From the NCBI RefSeq assembly GCF_900129285.1, contig NZ_FQUW01000004.1, positions 124,001-188,000 on the forward strand: DNA of 64,000 nt, read 5' to 3'. Origin of the DNA: Desulfofundulus australicus DSM 11792. Lineage in GTDB: Bacteria; Bacillota; Desulfotomaculia; Desulfotomaculales; Desulfovirgulaceae. The notes under the pieces were generated by a model. The model did no database searches and had not been told where the DNA came from. It worked only from the letters and a program-made list of their open reading frames with translations. Positions 8,417 through 16,639 of the stretch are shown here, one piece after another. The position numbers were made by a program, and so were the translations under genes. Position 1 is the first letter of the stretch; every line of letters starts with the position of its first letter.

Positions 8417-8433
8417 GGTCATACCACATACCA
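8417..8433. promoter_or_regulatory. Candidate operator of suyAB
   Basis: GGTCATACC (8417-8425) is followed by a second CATACCA, giving two overlapping half-sites. It lies 14 bases after the -10 box, close to the geometry before slcC (16) and the NhaD-type gene (17), which would suit repression by blocking promoter escape. Confidence 0.5.
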
Positions 8434-8540
8434 CAGACCTAATCAACTGGTTAACCCGGGTATTTTAAAATACCTTAGTCTTCAGGCCGGGCCCGGCCAG
8501 CAACATAAAGTAAACATTTAAGGAGAGGGGAGGCCAGAAA

Positions 8541-8822
8541 ATGGCGGTAAAGTTTTTTGTACACCATGAAAAGGACACCGTAGGAGTGGCAGTGGCCGAC
8601 ATTAAGGCCGGTGAAACCGTCACCGGCTGGGTGATGGATAACGATAATGAAGTCACCGTCACTGCCCTAAACGACATTCCCCTGGGCCACAAAATTGCCC
8701 TGTGTGATATTGCCGCCGGCGATACCGTAATCAAATACGGCGAGTCCATCGGCAAATCTACCCAGGCCATTAAAAAAGGGGAACACGTACACATCCATAA
8801 CCTGAAGACTGCGAGGTGGTAA
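8541..8822 (+). CDS. suyA: (R)-sulfolactate sulfo-lyase, small subunit
   Basis: A 93-residue protein forming a single SAF/UxaA N-terminal domain, the size of SuyA. It shows '[18 protein letters not shown]' and '[19 protein letters not shown]', the metal/substrate-handling His of the altronate dehydratase small domain being in 'PLGHKIA'. With SuyB it cleaves (R)-3-sulfolactate into pyruvate and sulfite, in the cytoplasm. The start is fixed by an excellent binding site (GGAGAGGGGAGG) 7-8 bases upstream. The suyB frame opens at its stop codon. In altronate dehydratase the small and large parts are usually one chain; the separate small subunit here supports the sulfo-lyase call. Confidence 0.85.
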   Translation: MAVKFFVHHEKDTVGVAVADIKAGETVTGWVMDNDNEVTVTALNDIPLGHKIALCDIAAGDTVIKYGESIGKSTQAIKKGEHVHIHNLKTARW

Positions 8823-8824
8823 TG

Positions 8825-9988
8825 ATGTCTTTAAAATTCATGGGTTACCGCAGGGAAAACGGCAGAGTGGGAGTCCGCAACCACGTCGTAATTCTGCCCC
8901 TTGATGACATATCCAATGCCTGCGCGGAAGCAGTGGCCAACAACGTAAAGGGCGCCATCGCCCTCCCGCACCATTTCGGCCGCCTGCAGTTCGGCCGTGA
9001 CCTGGAACTTTTATTCCGCCAGTTAATTGGTATTGGCAGCAACCCCAACGTAGCCGCCTGCGTGGTTATCGGCATTGAAACTTCCCACTGGACCACCCGG
9101 GTAGCCGAGGGAATCGCCAAAACCGGCAAGCCCGTGGCCATGTTTGGCATTGAGAGACACGGGGACTTCAACACCATCGAACGGGCATCCAGAAAAGCCA
9201 AGGAATTCGTGCACTGGGCCAGTGAACTCCAGCGGGAAGAATGCGATATATCAGAACTGGTGGTCAGCGTGAAATGCGGCGAGTCGGACACCACCTCCGG
9301 TCTGGCTGCCAATCCTACGGTGGGTAAAGTGCTGGAAAGGCTGACCGCAGCCGGCGCTTCCTGCAGCTTCGGCGAAACCACCGAATTAACCGGGGGCGAG
9401 CATATTGTGGCCGCCAGGATGAGAACACCGGAACTCCGGGAAAAATTCATGGCCCTTTTCAATGACTACCAGGAGCTCATCATGCGGGAAGAAGCCGACC
9501 TGCTCGGTTCCCAGCCCACCCAGGGTAACATTATCGGCGGTTTGACCACCATTGAAGAAAAAGCCCTGGGCAACATCCAGAAGATCGGCAAATGCATGGT
9601 GGACGGCGTCCTGGAATCCGCCGAATACATTCCTCCCAAAACCGGCAAGCTGTGGTTCATGGACACTTCTTCTGCAGCCGCGGAAGCCGTGACCCTGTGG
9701 GCGGCCGGCGGCGCTGTGATCCACATCTTCCCCACCGGCCAGGGCAACGTGGTGGGTAACCCCATCGTCCCGGTCATCAAACTGACGGCCAACCCCGTAA
9801 CCGCTTCCACCATGTCCGAACATATCGATGTGGACGTATCCGGCATACTTCGCCGCGAGATAAACCTGGAACAGGCTGCCGACAAGCTGATGGATATGAT
9901 CATCCGCACTGCCAACGGCCGCCTGACCGCCGCCGAAGTGCTGGGTCACAGGGAATTTGTCATCAACAAGCTCTACCGGAGCGCTTAA
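8825..9988 (+). CDS. suyB: (R)-sulfolactate sulfo-lyase, large subunit
   Basis: A 387-residue catalytic subunit of the UxaA C-terminal/galactarate dehydratase family. Stretches such as '[19 protein letters not shown]', '[17 protein letters not shown]', '[19 protein letters not shown]', '[18 protein letters not shown]' and the end 'ALGHREF'-like '[16 protein letters not shown]' agree with remembered SuyB sequences almost throughout. The Cys/Ser-rich 'KCGESD' and '[11 protein letters not shown]' segments belong to the metal site. It releases sulfite and pyruvate; in a sulfite-reducing anaerobe the sulfite could serve as electron acceptor and pyruvate as donor. GAGGTGG precedes two tandem ATGs (8822, 8825); the second has better spacing. 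A strong hairpin follows. Confidence 0.87.
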   Translation: MSLKFMGYRRENGRVGVRNHVVILPLDDISNACAEAVANNVKGAIALPHHFGRLQFGRDLELLFRQLIGIGSNPNVAACVVIGIETSHWTTRVAEGIAKTGKPVAMFGIERHGDFNTIERASRKAKEFVHWASELQREECDISELVVSVKCGESDTTSGLAANPTVGKVLERLTAAGASCSFGETTELTGGEHIVAARMRTPELREKFMALFNDYQELIMREEADLLGSQPTQGNIIGGLTTIEEKALGNIQKIGKCMVDGVLESAEYIPPKTGKLWFMDTSSAAAEAVTLWAAGGAVIHIFPTGQGNVVGNPIVPVIKLTANPVTASTMSEHIDVDVSGILRREINLEQAADKLMDMIIRTANGRLTAAEVLGHREFVINKLYRSA

Positions 9989-10031
9989 TTTGACATCCCC
10001 TCCTTAATCCTTCCCCCATTTAACATAGAAC

Positions 10032-10058
10032 GGCCCCGGGAACAGGCTTCCCGGGGCC
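10032..10058 (+). terminator. Terminator hairpin after suyB
   Basis: GGCCCCGGGAA (10032-10042) pairs perfectly with TTCCCGGGGCC (10048-10058) around a 5-base loop. The T-tract after it is poor (TCTTGCTAT), so termination may be partial. It separates suyAB from the convergent acetoacetyl-CoA synthetase gene. Confidence 0.65.
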
Positions 10059-10152
10059 TCTTGCTATAAGGCGGGGCAGTTATAACCCTATCATAGTTCA
10101 CCGCCTGCTACCATTTAACCTTTATGGCCGGATGACAGGCAACATGATGCCA

Positions 10153-12102
10153 CTATTTCTGCAACCGGGGCAGGATCTGCTCGAAGTAATCCAGGCTTTC
10201 CGGGTTGGACAGGGCGTCCCTGTTGGTCACCGGCCGGCCATTGACGATATTGGTAACCGCGCTTTCCACTTTCTTCATGTTCAGGGTATAGGGTATATCC
10301 GGCACATCCACGATCAGGGCGGGGACGTGCCGGGGCGAAGCTTTTTCCCGCAGGGCTTTCCTGATCTTGTTCTGCAGTTCTTCCGTCAGGGCGTAACCCG
10401 GGTTCAACTTGACAAACAGAATGATCCGCTGATCCCCCTGCCAGTTCTGCCCGATGGCCAGGCTATCGGCTATCTCCTCCAGTTTTTCCACTATGTTGTA
10501 AATCTCCGCCGTGCCGATGCGCACCCCCGACGGTTTCAAGACGGAGTCGGAGCGGCCATAGAAAGTCACCCCGCCGGTATCGCTGTGGATGACGATGTAA
10601 TCGCCGTGCCGCCACACACCGGGGAAATAGCTGAAGTAAGCGTTTCTGTATCTTTCCCCGTCCGGGTCGTTCCAGAAGTACAGGGGCATGGGCGGCGCGG
10701 GGGCTTCACAGACCAGCTCCCCCTGCCGGTCATAAACAGGCCGGCCGTTTTCATCATAAGCTTTTATTTTCATGGCCAGGGCCGGGCTCTGCAGCTCGCC
10801 AGCATACACCGGGGTGATGGGACTGCCGGCGCAGAAGCAGCCATTGATGTCCGTCCCGCCGGAAATGGAGTTGAAATGCACGTCGGCCTTGATTTCCCGG
10901 TAGACATATTCAAAACCATCGGCAGACAGGGGCGAACCGGTCTGGCAGATTTCCTTCAGGGCCGACAGGTCATAATCCCGGCCGGGTTTCAGTCCCTGGC
11001 TGCGCAGGTAGTTGATGTAGCTGGCGCTGGTGCCGAACACGGTGATTTTCTCGTCCTGGGCCAGCTGCCACATTGCCCCGGCATCGGGATAGTTGGGGTT
11101 GCCATCGTAGAGCACGATAGTGGCCCCTACCCCCAGGGAGCACAGGAGCCAGTTCCACATCATCCAGCTGCAGGTGGTGATATACATGATGGTATCTTCC
11201 CGCTTCAGATCCACGTGCAGGAGCAGTTCTTTAAGCTGGTTGATCAGCACCCCGTAGCCCTGCACCATACATTTGGGTTTGCCGGTGGTGCCGGAGGAAA
11301 ACATGATGTAAACCGGATGGTCGAAGGGCAGCTGCTCGAACTGCAGTTCCGTGTCCCGGGCCAGGAATTCCTCATACAGCACCGCTTTGGGAATGGTGCC
11401 CAGGTCGGGTTTATCCTCCACGTAGGGGACAACGACCACCTTCTGCAGGGATGGGATGCCCCGGGCGATTTCCGCCACGTTGGGCCGGCTGTCAAAGGCT
11501 TTCCCCTTATAGAAGTAGCCGTCCACGGTGAAAAGCACCTTCGGCTCGATTTGTCCCAGGCGGTCCAGGGCTGCCTGGGGGCCGATGTCCGTGGCACAGG
11601 ATGCCCAAACGGCGCCGATGCTGGTGGCTGCCAGCATGGCCACGGCAGTTTCTATTAAATTGGGCATATAGGCGGCCACGCGGTCCCCCGGCCTCACCCC
11701 CAGCTCGCGCAGGGCGTTGGCCAGCCTGCCCACCGTTTCGTAAAGCCGGGCATAGGTCATGCGGGCGGTCTTCTGGGTTTCTCCCCGGAAAATAAAGGCC
11801 AGGCGGTCGTCCCGGTAGCGCAGGAGGTTTTCGGCAAAATTAAGCCGGGCGCCGGGGAACCATTTCGCCCCGGGGAATTTAGCCAGATCGTCCACCACCC
11901 GATCATATCCCCGGGATGCCTTGATGCCGGCAAAATCCCACATGCAGGCCCAGAAGTCCGGTATGTTTTCAATTGACCAGTTATAAAGCTGGGAGTAGCC
12001 GGTTATCTTCAAACCGTAACGCTCATTCACCATCTCCATAAACCGCGTAATATTGGCCTGCTTTTTTCTTTCTTCCGATGGTACCCACAGAGGTTTTTTC
12101 AT
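10153..12102 (-). CDS. Acetoacetyl-CoA synthetase (acetoacetate-CoA ligase)
   Basis: A 649-residue acyl-AMP-forming enzyme. The P-loop 'MFSSGTTGKPKCMVQG' is near residue 265, the A5 'GGTDINGCF' near 420, and the C-terminal hinge and lysine domain with 'GRSDSVLKPSGVRIGTAEI' near 525. The N-terminal 'PLWVPSEERKKQANITRFM' and the middle 'QGLKPGRDYDLSALKEI' are typical of acetoacetyl-CoA synthetases rather than acetyl-CoA synthetases. It makes acetoacetyl-CoA from acetoacetate, ATP and CoA. ATG at 12102 follows AAGGGGGC; a longer frame starting 42 bases upstream lacks a site. It lies downstream of an atoE-type carrier gene on the same strand, which fits uptake and activation of a short-chain acid. 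Confidence 0.9.
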   Translation of the reverse strand: MKKPLWVPSEERKKQANITRFMEMVNERYGLKITGYSQLYNWSIENIPDFWACMWDFAGIKASRGYDRVVDDLAKFPGAKWFPGARLNFAENLLRYRDDRLAFIFRGETQKTARMTYARLYETVGRLANALRELGVRPGDRVAAYMPNLIETAVAMLAATSIGAVWASCATDIGPQAALDRLGQIEPKVLFTVDGYFYKGKAFDSRPNVAEIARGIPSLQKVVVVPYVEDKPDLGTIPKAVLYEEFLARDTELQFEQLPFDHPVYIMFSSGTTGKPKCMVQGYGVLINQLKELLLHVDLKREDTIMYITTCSWMMWNWLLCSLGVGATIVLYDGNPNYPDAGAMWQLAQDEKITVFGTSASYINYLRSQGLKPGRDYDLSALKEICQTGSPLSADGFEYVYREIKADVHFNSISGGTDINGCFCAGSPITPVYAGELQSPALAMKIKAYDENGRPVYDRQGELVCEAPAPPMPLYFWNDPDGERYRNAYFSYFPGVWRHGDYIVIHSDTGGVTFYGRSDSVLKPSGVRIGTAEIYNIVEKLEEIADSLAIGQNWQGDQRIILFVKLNPGYALTEELQNKIRKALREKASPRHVPALIVDVPDIPYTLNMKKVESAVTNIVNGRPVTNRDALSNPESLDYFEQILPRLQK

Positions 12103-12281
12103 TCCTGTTTGCCCCCTTAAAATAAACTTGCATTTTTTAAGCAACTGCCGACCGGCCGGAATCCCCGGCGCAAGCTGCCTTTATATTTATAATACTTTGA
12201 ATATTCGTAATGCCGGGGCTTATTCCTGCTGCCACGATAAGAAATATTGAACACCCCTTTCTCAACCGAAATCTCAATGTT

Positions 12282-13667
12282 TTAAAGGAAATACAGGCCC
12301 AGGGCTATGATTATGCCCGTGTATAACAGGGTCATAGTACAGTATCCCATAATATCCCGGATACCCAATCGCGCGATGGCCAGAAGGGGTAGCGCCCAGA
12401 AAGGCTGGATCATATTGGTCCAGGCATCCCCGAAGGCTATGCCCATGGCTACCCGGGCAGGATCTGCTCCAATCTCAATGGCTGCTGGAATATTAATGGG
12501 TCCCTGCACAATCCACTGTCCGCCACCGGAAGGAACAAAAAGATTAATCAGGCCCCCGGCCAAAAAAGCTCATACGGGCAAGCTTTTCGCGGTGGACAGG
12601 GAAATAAAACCCTGAGCTATAACGGCTGCCAGGCCGGAGCTAACCATAATCCCCTGAATCCTACCGTAAAGCGGGAATTGCAGGGCAATGCCACCGGCTC
12701 CCTTGATGGCGTTATTTACTGCTCTAACATAATTTATAGGTCTTCCATGTAAAATAATGCCGACCATAAGAAAGATCATAATTACTATGTTCAAGTCCAG
12801 GGTGCCGCCTTTAACGAAATAATTAACCAGGAAAATAACCCCCATTAAACCCAGGAGCATATTAAGAATTATGCTATTCTCCACACGTTGGGCAACAGTA
12901 ACCTCACCGGAAGCCGCCACTTCCTCTACCCGGTCTTCCAATAATGCCGGATCGATCTTGATGATGTGGCGATGTCCCCGGGCCATCAAATAGAAAAGAA
13001 TCGGCAGGGTAAAAATAATAAACCAGGTTATAATCAGGCTCCAGGAAGAAAAAATGGTCTGGGATACCGGGATTACGCCCGTTAAATCTTCCACCAGGTG
13101 TCCCTTGGTAGCCAGGGCTAAAGGAATGGAACCGGATAATCCGGAATGCCAAACCACAAAACCGGAGTAAGCTGCAGCCACCAGCATGGGATAGTCCGCA
13201 TCCCTGACTACTTTGGCTACTTCCCGGGCCAGTAAAGCACCCACCACCAGGCCAAATCCCCAGTTCAACCAGCTGGCAATAGATGCCACAAACACCACCA
13301 GCATTACCGCGGCCACCGGCCCCTGGGGAAGGCGGGCTATTGTCTTTAAAATGGAATGTACCGGCTTGCTACTGGCGAGAGCATGGCCGGTAACCAGAAT
13401 CAGGGTCATCTGCATGGCAAAACTCGGTATCCCCCACAAACCTTGACCCCACATATCGACCAGTTCCAGAAAGTTTTTATCCGCTAACAACAGGGCCAGC
13501 AAAAATGATAGAAAGGTAAGGATAACGGCAAACAGGTAGGCATCCGGTAAATAATTACGGGCAATGCGTACGAAAAAGGCAGTTAAACGTGAATTTCTGA
13601 GTGCTGCCGTTCTAAAATATGGGGCTGGTACGGTAGGGACATCATCAATGGCACCTCCGTCCGGCAA
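12282..13667 (-). pseudogene. AtoE-family short-chain fatty acid carrier, interrupted by in-frame TGA
   Basis: The frame codes for a full-length (461 codon) AtoE/TIGR00366-type membrane carrier, but codon 366 (12572-12570) is TGA. The residues on either side, 'STAKSLPV' and 'AFLAGGLINLFVPSGGGQW', join in the same frame without loss, and the stop stands where an aromatic residue would be natural (TGG to TGA). The start is also unclear: the TTG at 13667 has no binding site, while a good GGACGGAGGT lies just inside and points to ATGATG in another frame, so a second lesion near the N-terminus is possible. The gene is AT-richer than its neighbours. Nonsense mutation is the simplest reading; sequencing error or selenocysteine cannot be excluded. 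Confidence 0.75.
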
Positions 13668-13848
13668 ATACTTGTGTCAGACAATCCGCTTATGGCACGG
13701 CCCGGCACCCAATGCAAGTCATGTTCTCGAAATGACTATTGTTCGCACGGCAATATATTCCGGTCTGGAAGCAGAAAAACCATTGCGTGGCCCGTTCAGG
13801 TGCTTCGCGCCAACAACACCACCGCTGGTCCCGCTCCACGCAAAAACC

Positions 13849-15327
13849 TTAAACGCCCGGCCGGTTAAAGTCCACGGGTAAAAAAACGGTAAATGTGCTC
13901 CCCTCCCCCGGGCGGGATTCCACCCGGATGCTCCCCCCGTGTTTTTCCACTATCCGCTGGGATACGGGCAGGCCCAGGCCGGTACCCTTTACCCGGGTGG
14001 TAAAAAAGGGGTCAAAGATTTTTTTCACCTGGCCGGGATCAATCCCGCAGCCGGTATCGGCGAAAATGGCCTGCACGTGGCTGCCCTCCCGGCGGGTGGT
14101 AATTGTCAACCGGCCGCCCCTTTCCATGGCCTGGACGGCATTGAGGCACAGGTTTAAAAAGACCTGTTTCAACTGCTGGCTGTCCCCGTATATTTCGGGC
14201 AAATCCGGCGCCAGGAACAGTTTTACTTCCACCCCCGCCTTCTGCGCCCGTGGTGAAATGAGAACCGCCGTTTCTTCAACCAGCTGGTTGACATCCATTG
14301 GCAGCACCCTTCCGTCCCGGGGCCGGGCAAAACTAAGCAATTCTTGAATAATCCTTTCAATGCGGATTACTTCACTGATAATGATTTCCGCCTGCTGGTG
14401 CAGCTCTTCACCGGGAGGCAGTGCCCGGGCCAGGCACTGGGCAAAACCGCTGATTCCCGTCAGGGGATTGCGGATTTCGTGGGCCAGGCCGGCCGCCAGT
14501 TCTCCCACCGCCGCCAGCCTCTCCATACGGCTCACCTGCTCCTGCAGCGCCTGGCGGGTATCCACCATCCGGTTGATGGCCCCGACTATCTCCCCCACTT
14601 CCCCGGACATGGGGTTGAAACGGAAGGACGGCTCCCTTTCCAGGCGCACCAGCCCTTCTTTGATCATTTCCACCTTGCGGGCCAGATTCCCCGACAGCAC
14701 CACCGCCCCGCCCACGGCCACCAGCAGGGCCAGCAACAGCACGATATAAAAGGGCCGCAGCATCAACGCCACCTGGTTGCGCACGTCGGCGGTAAAAACA
14801 TTGGCCCAGATGTAGCCGATTACCCGGCCGTCCCTTTTAATGGGAATCATGGCGTTGACAATATCCCCCCGGACCAGGTTGGCAATCTGCACCCGGGGCT
14901 CACCGGTGGCCATGACCCTTCTTCCCTCATGGTCGGGGCCGATGGACAGCCCCACCTTATCCTGGTACTGGCTGCTGGGACCGTAAGTGATAATAGCATC
15001 CAGATCCAGGGAATAGTAGCCCACCCCCACCCCGGGATAGGCCGCTGCCACCTCATCGGTGATTCCCGCCAGGGCCCGGTTTAACGCCCGGATTTTGGCC
15101 TGCCGGTCCGCCGCGGTGAGCCCTTCCTGGGCCAGCAATTCATCAAAACCGGCCGGCAGGGCCGCATCCAGCTCCCGGGCCGCCCCAAAAAGCCACCATT
15201 CCTTTTCCTGTAAAATCCCCCGGGAAGCCTGGCGGATCATAAAGTAGCTGGCAGCCAGCAGGGGAACCACGGCCAGGACGATGGTAAGCAGCATGATCTG
15301 GTAGCGCAGGCGGTGGTAAAAAGCCAT
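13849..15327 (-). CDS. Orphan membrane sensor histidine kinase
   Basis: A 492-residue kinase. Membrane segments lie near residues 10-30 and 190-212 and bracket an extracellular sensor domain of about 160 residues; a HAMP-like linker follows (about 213-265). The phosphoacceptor His is in 'AHEIRNPLTGISGF' near residue 282, then N box 'NLCLNAVQAM', G1 'DTGCGIDPG', F box 'DPFFTT' and G2 'GTGLGLPVSQ'. No response regulator is encoded beside it. NtrB/Kin-like kinases of this layout feed the sporulation phosphorelay in spore formers, and a perfect 0A-box-like heptamer lies about 95 bases upstream of the start, so a sporulation role is possible but inferred. Confidence 0.9.
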   Translation of the reverse strand: MAFYHRLRYQIMLLTIVLAVVPLLAASYFMIRQASRGILQEKEWWLFGAARELDAALPAGFDELLAQEGLTAADRQAKIRALNRALAGITDEVAAAYPGVGVGYYSLDLDAIITYGPSSQYQDKVGLSIGPDHEGRRVMATGEPRVQIANLVRGDIVNAMIPIKRDGRVIGYIWANVFTADVRNQVALMLRPFYIVLLLALLVAVGGAVVLSGNLARKVEMIKEGLVRLEREPSFRFNPMSGEVGEIVGAINRMVDTRQALQEQVSRMERLAAVGELAAGLAHEIRNPLTGISGFAQCLARALPPGEELHQQAEIIISEVIRIERIIQELLSFARPRDGRVLPMDVNQLVEETAVLISPRAQKAGVEVKLFLAPDLPEIYGDSQQLKQVFLNLCLNAVQAMERGGRLTITTRREGSHVQAIFADTGCGIDPGQVKKIFDPFFTTRVKGTGLGLPVSQRIVEKHGGSIRVESRPGEGSTFTVFLPVDFNRPGV

Positions 15328-15581
15328 TTTTTCTTCTCCCGAAGGAAGGTTTTGAAAGTAGCTTATTTAATTAATTTTCTGCATTTAAAGAGCATCTCCT
15401 GCCGGGAAAGGGTGGCATATGTCGAATAAACAAAAGTGCCGCCGGGACGGAAGTAGAGCGGCAACTTCTGTTCCCCAAAGGTCCCCCAGCCCAGAGGGAG
15501 TACACAACCGGGGCCTGAAACTGTGCCGGGCCGTAACCCTTAGACCATGGACCCGTTTTACACAAAAAACAACCCGCGCTT
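15328..15581 (-). other. Intergenic stretch with hairpin potential, no gene recognised
   Basis: Between the AbiEii-like gene and the kinase gene, both leftward, lie 254 bases without a credible gene. TGCCGC and GCGGCA (about 15437-15465) can pair, and GGTCCCCC/AGGGAG-rich segments follow near 15480-15500. An 83-codon minus-strand frame here lacks any recognisable domain and is probably not coding. The leader could contain a structured RNA; no known riboswitch class was recognised. Confidence 0.35.
15420..15426. promoter_or_regulatory. Spo0A-box-like heptamer TGTCGAA
   Basis: Exact match to the 0A-box core, about 94 bases upstream of the sensor kinase start. A heptamer occurs often by chance, so this is only suggestive. 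Confidence 0.25.
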
Positions 15582-16211
15582 TTACAGGCTGTTGCGCAAA
15601 AGCGGCGGTACCACCCGTTCAAAATGCTTCTTCACCTGGTCCCAGCCGACGTCGCGCAGCAGGACGGGATCCCTCTCCTTTTCGGCATCGGCAAAATAGG
15701 TGAGGCTTTTCAGTACATGATACAGGTTGAAGTTGGATCCGGCAAACTTGCGCCGGTAAAGTTCCAGGCACACGCGCAAGTCCGCAATTTCCCGGTTAAT
15801 AAAGTAAAGGTCAAAAAAATCCTTTTTGCTCCCCCTGGAGGCAATGGCTTCTATTTTCATCGGGGCAATATCCTGGGGACAAGCCACCTTGCAGTCCAGG
15901 AAAAGGGCAGGAGGAAAGAGCAACGGATAGCGGTAGTACAAAAAGCTTATTTTGGTTTCCCGGAATATTCCGTGCAGTGTCCCCCACCGTTCCTCCAGAA
16001 GCAGAAACTGTCCCACTTCCTGCAGCCTTTGCTTGAGCAACAGGGTATCTACATGGAAAGGTGAAAAAAAATCCAGGTCTTCGGAAAGGCGGTGCCCCAA
16101 ATGCAGGGCCAGTGCGGTGCCGCCCGCCAGGTAAAAATCCCGCAGCAAGCCGGCGGAACTTAATAATTCCAGTGCCTTTTGTCCCCTCTGTGGGAGGGCG
16201 GACGCAAACAT
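15582..16211 (-). CDS. AbiEii/AbiGii-type nucleotidyltransferase
   Basis: A 209-residue protein with the AbiEii hallmark 'LAGGTALALHLGHRLSEDLDFF' beginning at about residue 27: the GG-T/A loop and the two acidic metal ligands in 'EDLDFF' of a DNA polymerase beta-type fold. 'KVACPQDIAPMKIEAIASRGSKKDFFDLYFI' contains the conserved Lys and 'RGSKKDFFDL' of the family. AbiEii proteins are toxins of type IV toxin-antitoxin or abortive infection pairs that pyrophosphorylate or nucleotidylate RNA targets. The gene overlaps the preceding small gene by 52 bases, which fits a two-component unit. Whether it is active against phage is unknown. Confidence 0.85.
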   Translation of the reverse strand: MFASALPQRGQKALELLSSAGLLRDFYLAGGTALALHLGHRLSEDLDFFSPFHVDTLLLKQRLQEVGQFLLLEERWGTLHGIFRETKISFLYYRYPLLFPPALFLDCKVACPQDIAPMKIEAIASRGSKKDFFDLYFINREIADLRVCLELYRRKFAGSNFNLYHVLKSLTYFADAEKERDPVLLRDVGWDQVKKHFERVVPPLLRNSL

Positions 16212-16459
16212 CTAAGCTCATCCTCCCGCAAATGGTAATAACAGCGCCAGAAACTACCCGTTTTGGCTGAAAGCCTGGGGCTGGTTTTGATCACTTCCAG
16301 CAACTCGGCATCAGTATACTGTTCCAGCACCCAGCAAATGGCCCGGTCATTGCCCAACTCCAGCAATCGCTCGATGATAAAATAATAATCGGCCCGGGCA
16401 TCCAGGTCGGCAAAGGCAACATCCCAAAAAAACTGTTTTAAAAACCCGGGCAGCGACAC
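16160..16459 (-). CDS. Small partner protein of the AbiEii-like gene (DUF6922-like)
   Basis: A 99-residue protein with 'FFWDVAFADLDARADYYFIIERLLELGNDRAICWVL' in the N-terminal half, the form of short proteins (DUF6922 type) usually encoded directly before AbiEii nucleotidyltransferases and thought to be their antitoxin or cofactor. It starts at GTG 16459 with only a weak binding site (GGTGAT), and its last 52 bases overlap the toxin-like gene. The C-terminal 20 residues are rich in Arg and His and lie in the overlap, so the functional end could be shorter. Function is inferred from pairing only. Confidence 0.65.
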   Translation of the reverse strand: MSLPGFLKQFFWDVAFADLDARADYYFIIERLLELGNDRAICWVLEQYTDAELLEVIKTSPRLSAKTGSFWRCYYHLREDELRCLRPPSHRGDKRHWNY

Positions 16460-16509
16460 CGGAGATCACCGTCCCTTATCAACCAGTGGGTACTGTCGCA
16501 TAACCGGTT

Positions 16510-16545
16510 GGGCGGCGGTCATCCTTAGTATAACGACTGCCGCCC
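16510..16545 (-). terminator. Hairpin downstream of mfd
   Basis: GGGCGGC (16510-16516) pairs with GCCGCCC (16539-16545). No clear T-tract follows on the minus strand, so it is only a possible terminator or processing site for mfd. Nothing else was seen in the 180 bases between mfd and the next gene. Confidence 0.3.
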
Positions 16546-16639
16546 GCACCATCAATGGTTTCGTAACGGTATCCAGTGAGGAAGCATAACCAACCACTAC
16601 AGGTGTTTTCCAGTGGTGCTCTCTCCCACTCTTTTCGCG

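Noticed and set aside
8460-8473. GTATTTTAAAATAC palindrome before suyA as the same operator as 52549-52566
   Set aside because: The half-sites are similar but the centre spacing differs, and the AT palindrome can arise by chance.
10132-11658. 508-codon open frame on the plus strand
   Set aside because: Antisense to acetoacetyl-CoA synthetase; the minus-strand frame has all family motifs.
12570-12572. Selenocysteine as the reading of the TGA in the AtoE-type gene
   Set aside because: No selenoprotein is known to me in this carrier family, and the small GC hairpin after the codon is not a convincing SECIS element; kept only as a remote option.
15371-15622. 83-codon minus-strand frame in the kinase upstream region
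   Set aside because: No domain, no binding site, overlaps the AbiEii-like gene; more likely leader sequence.
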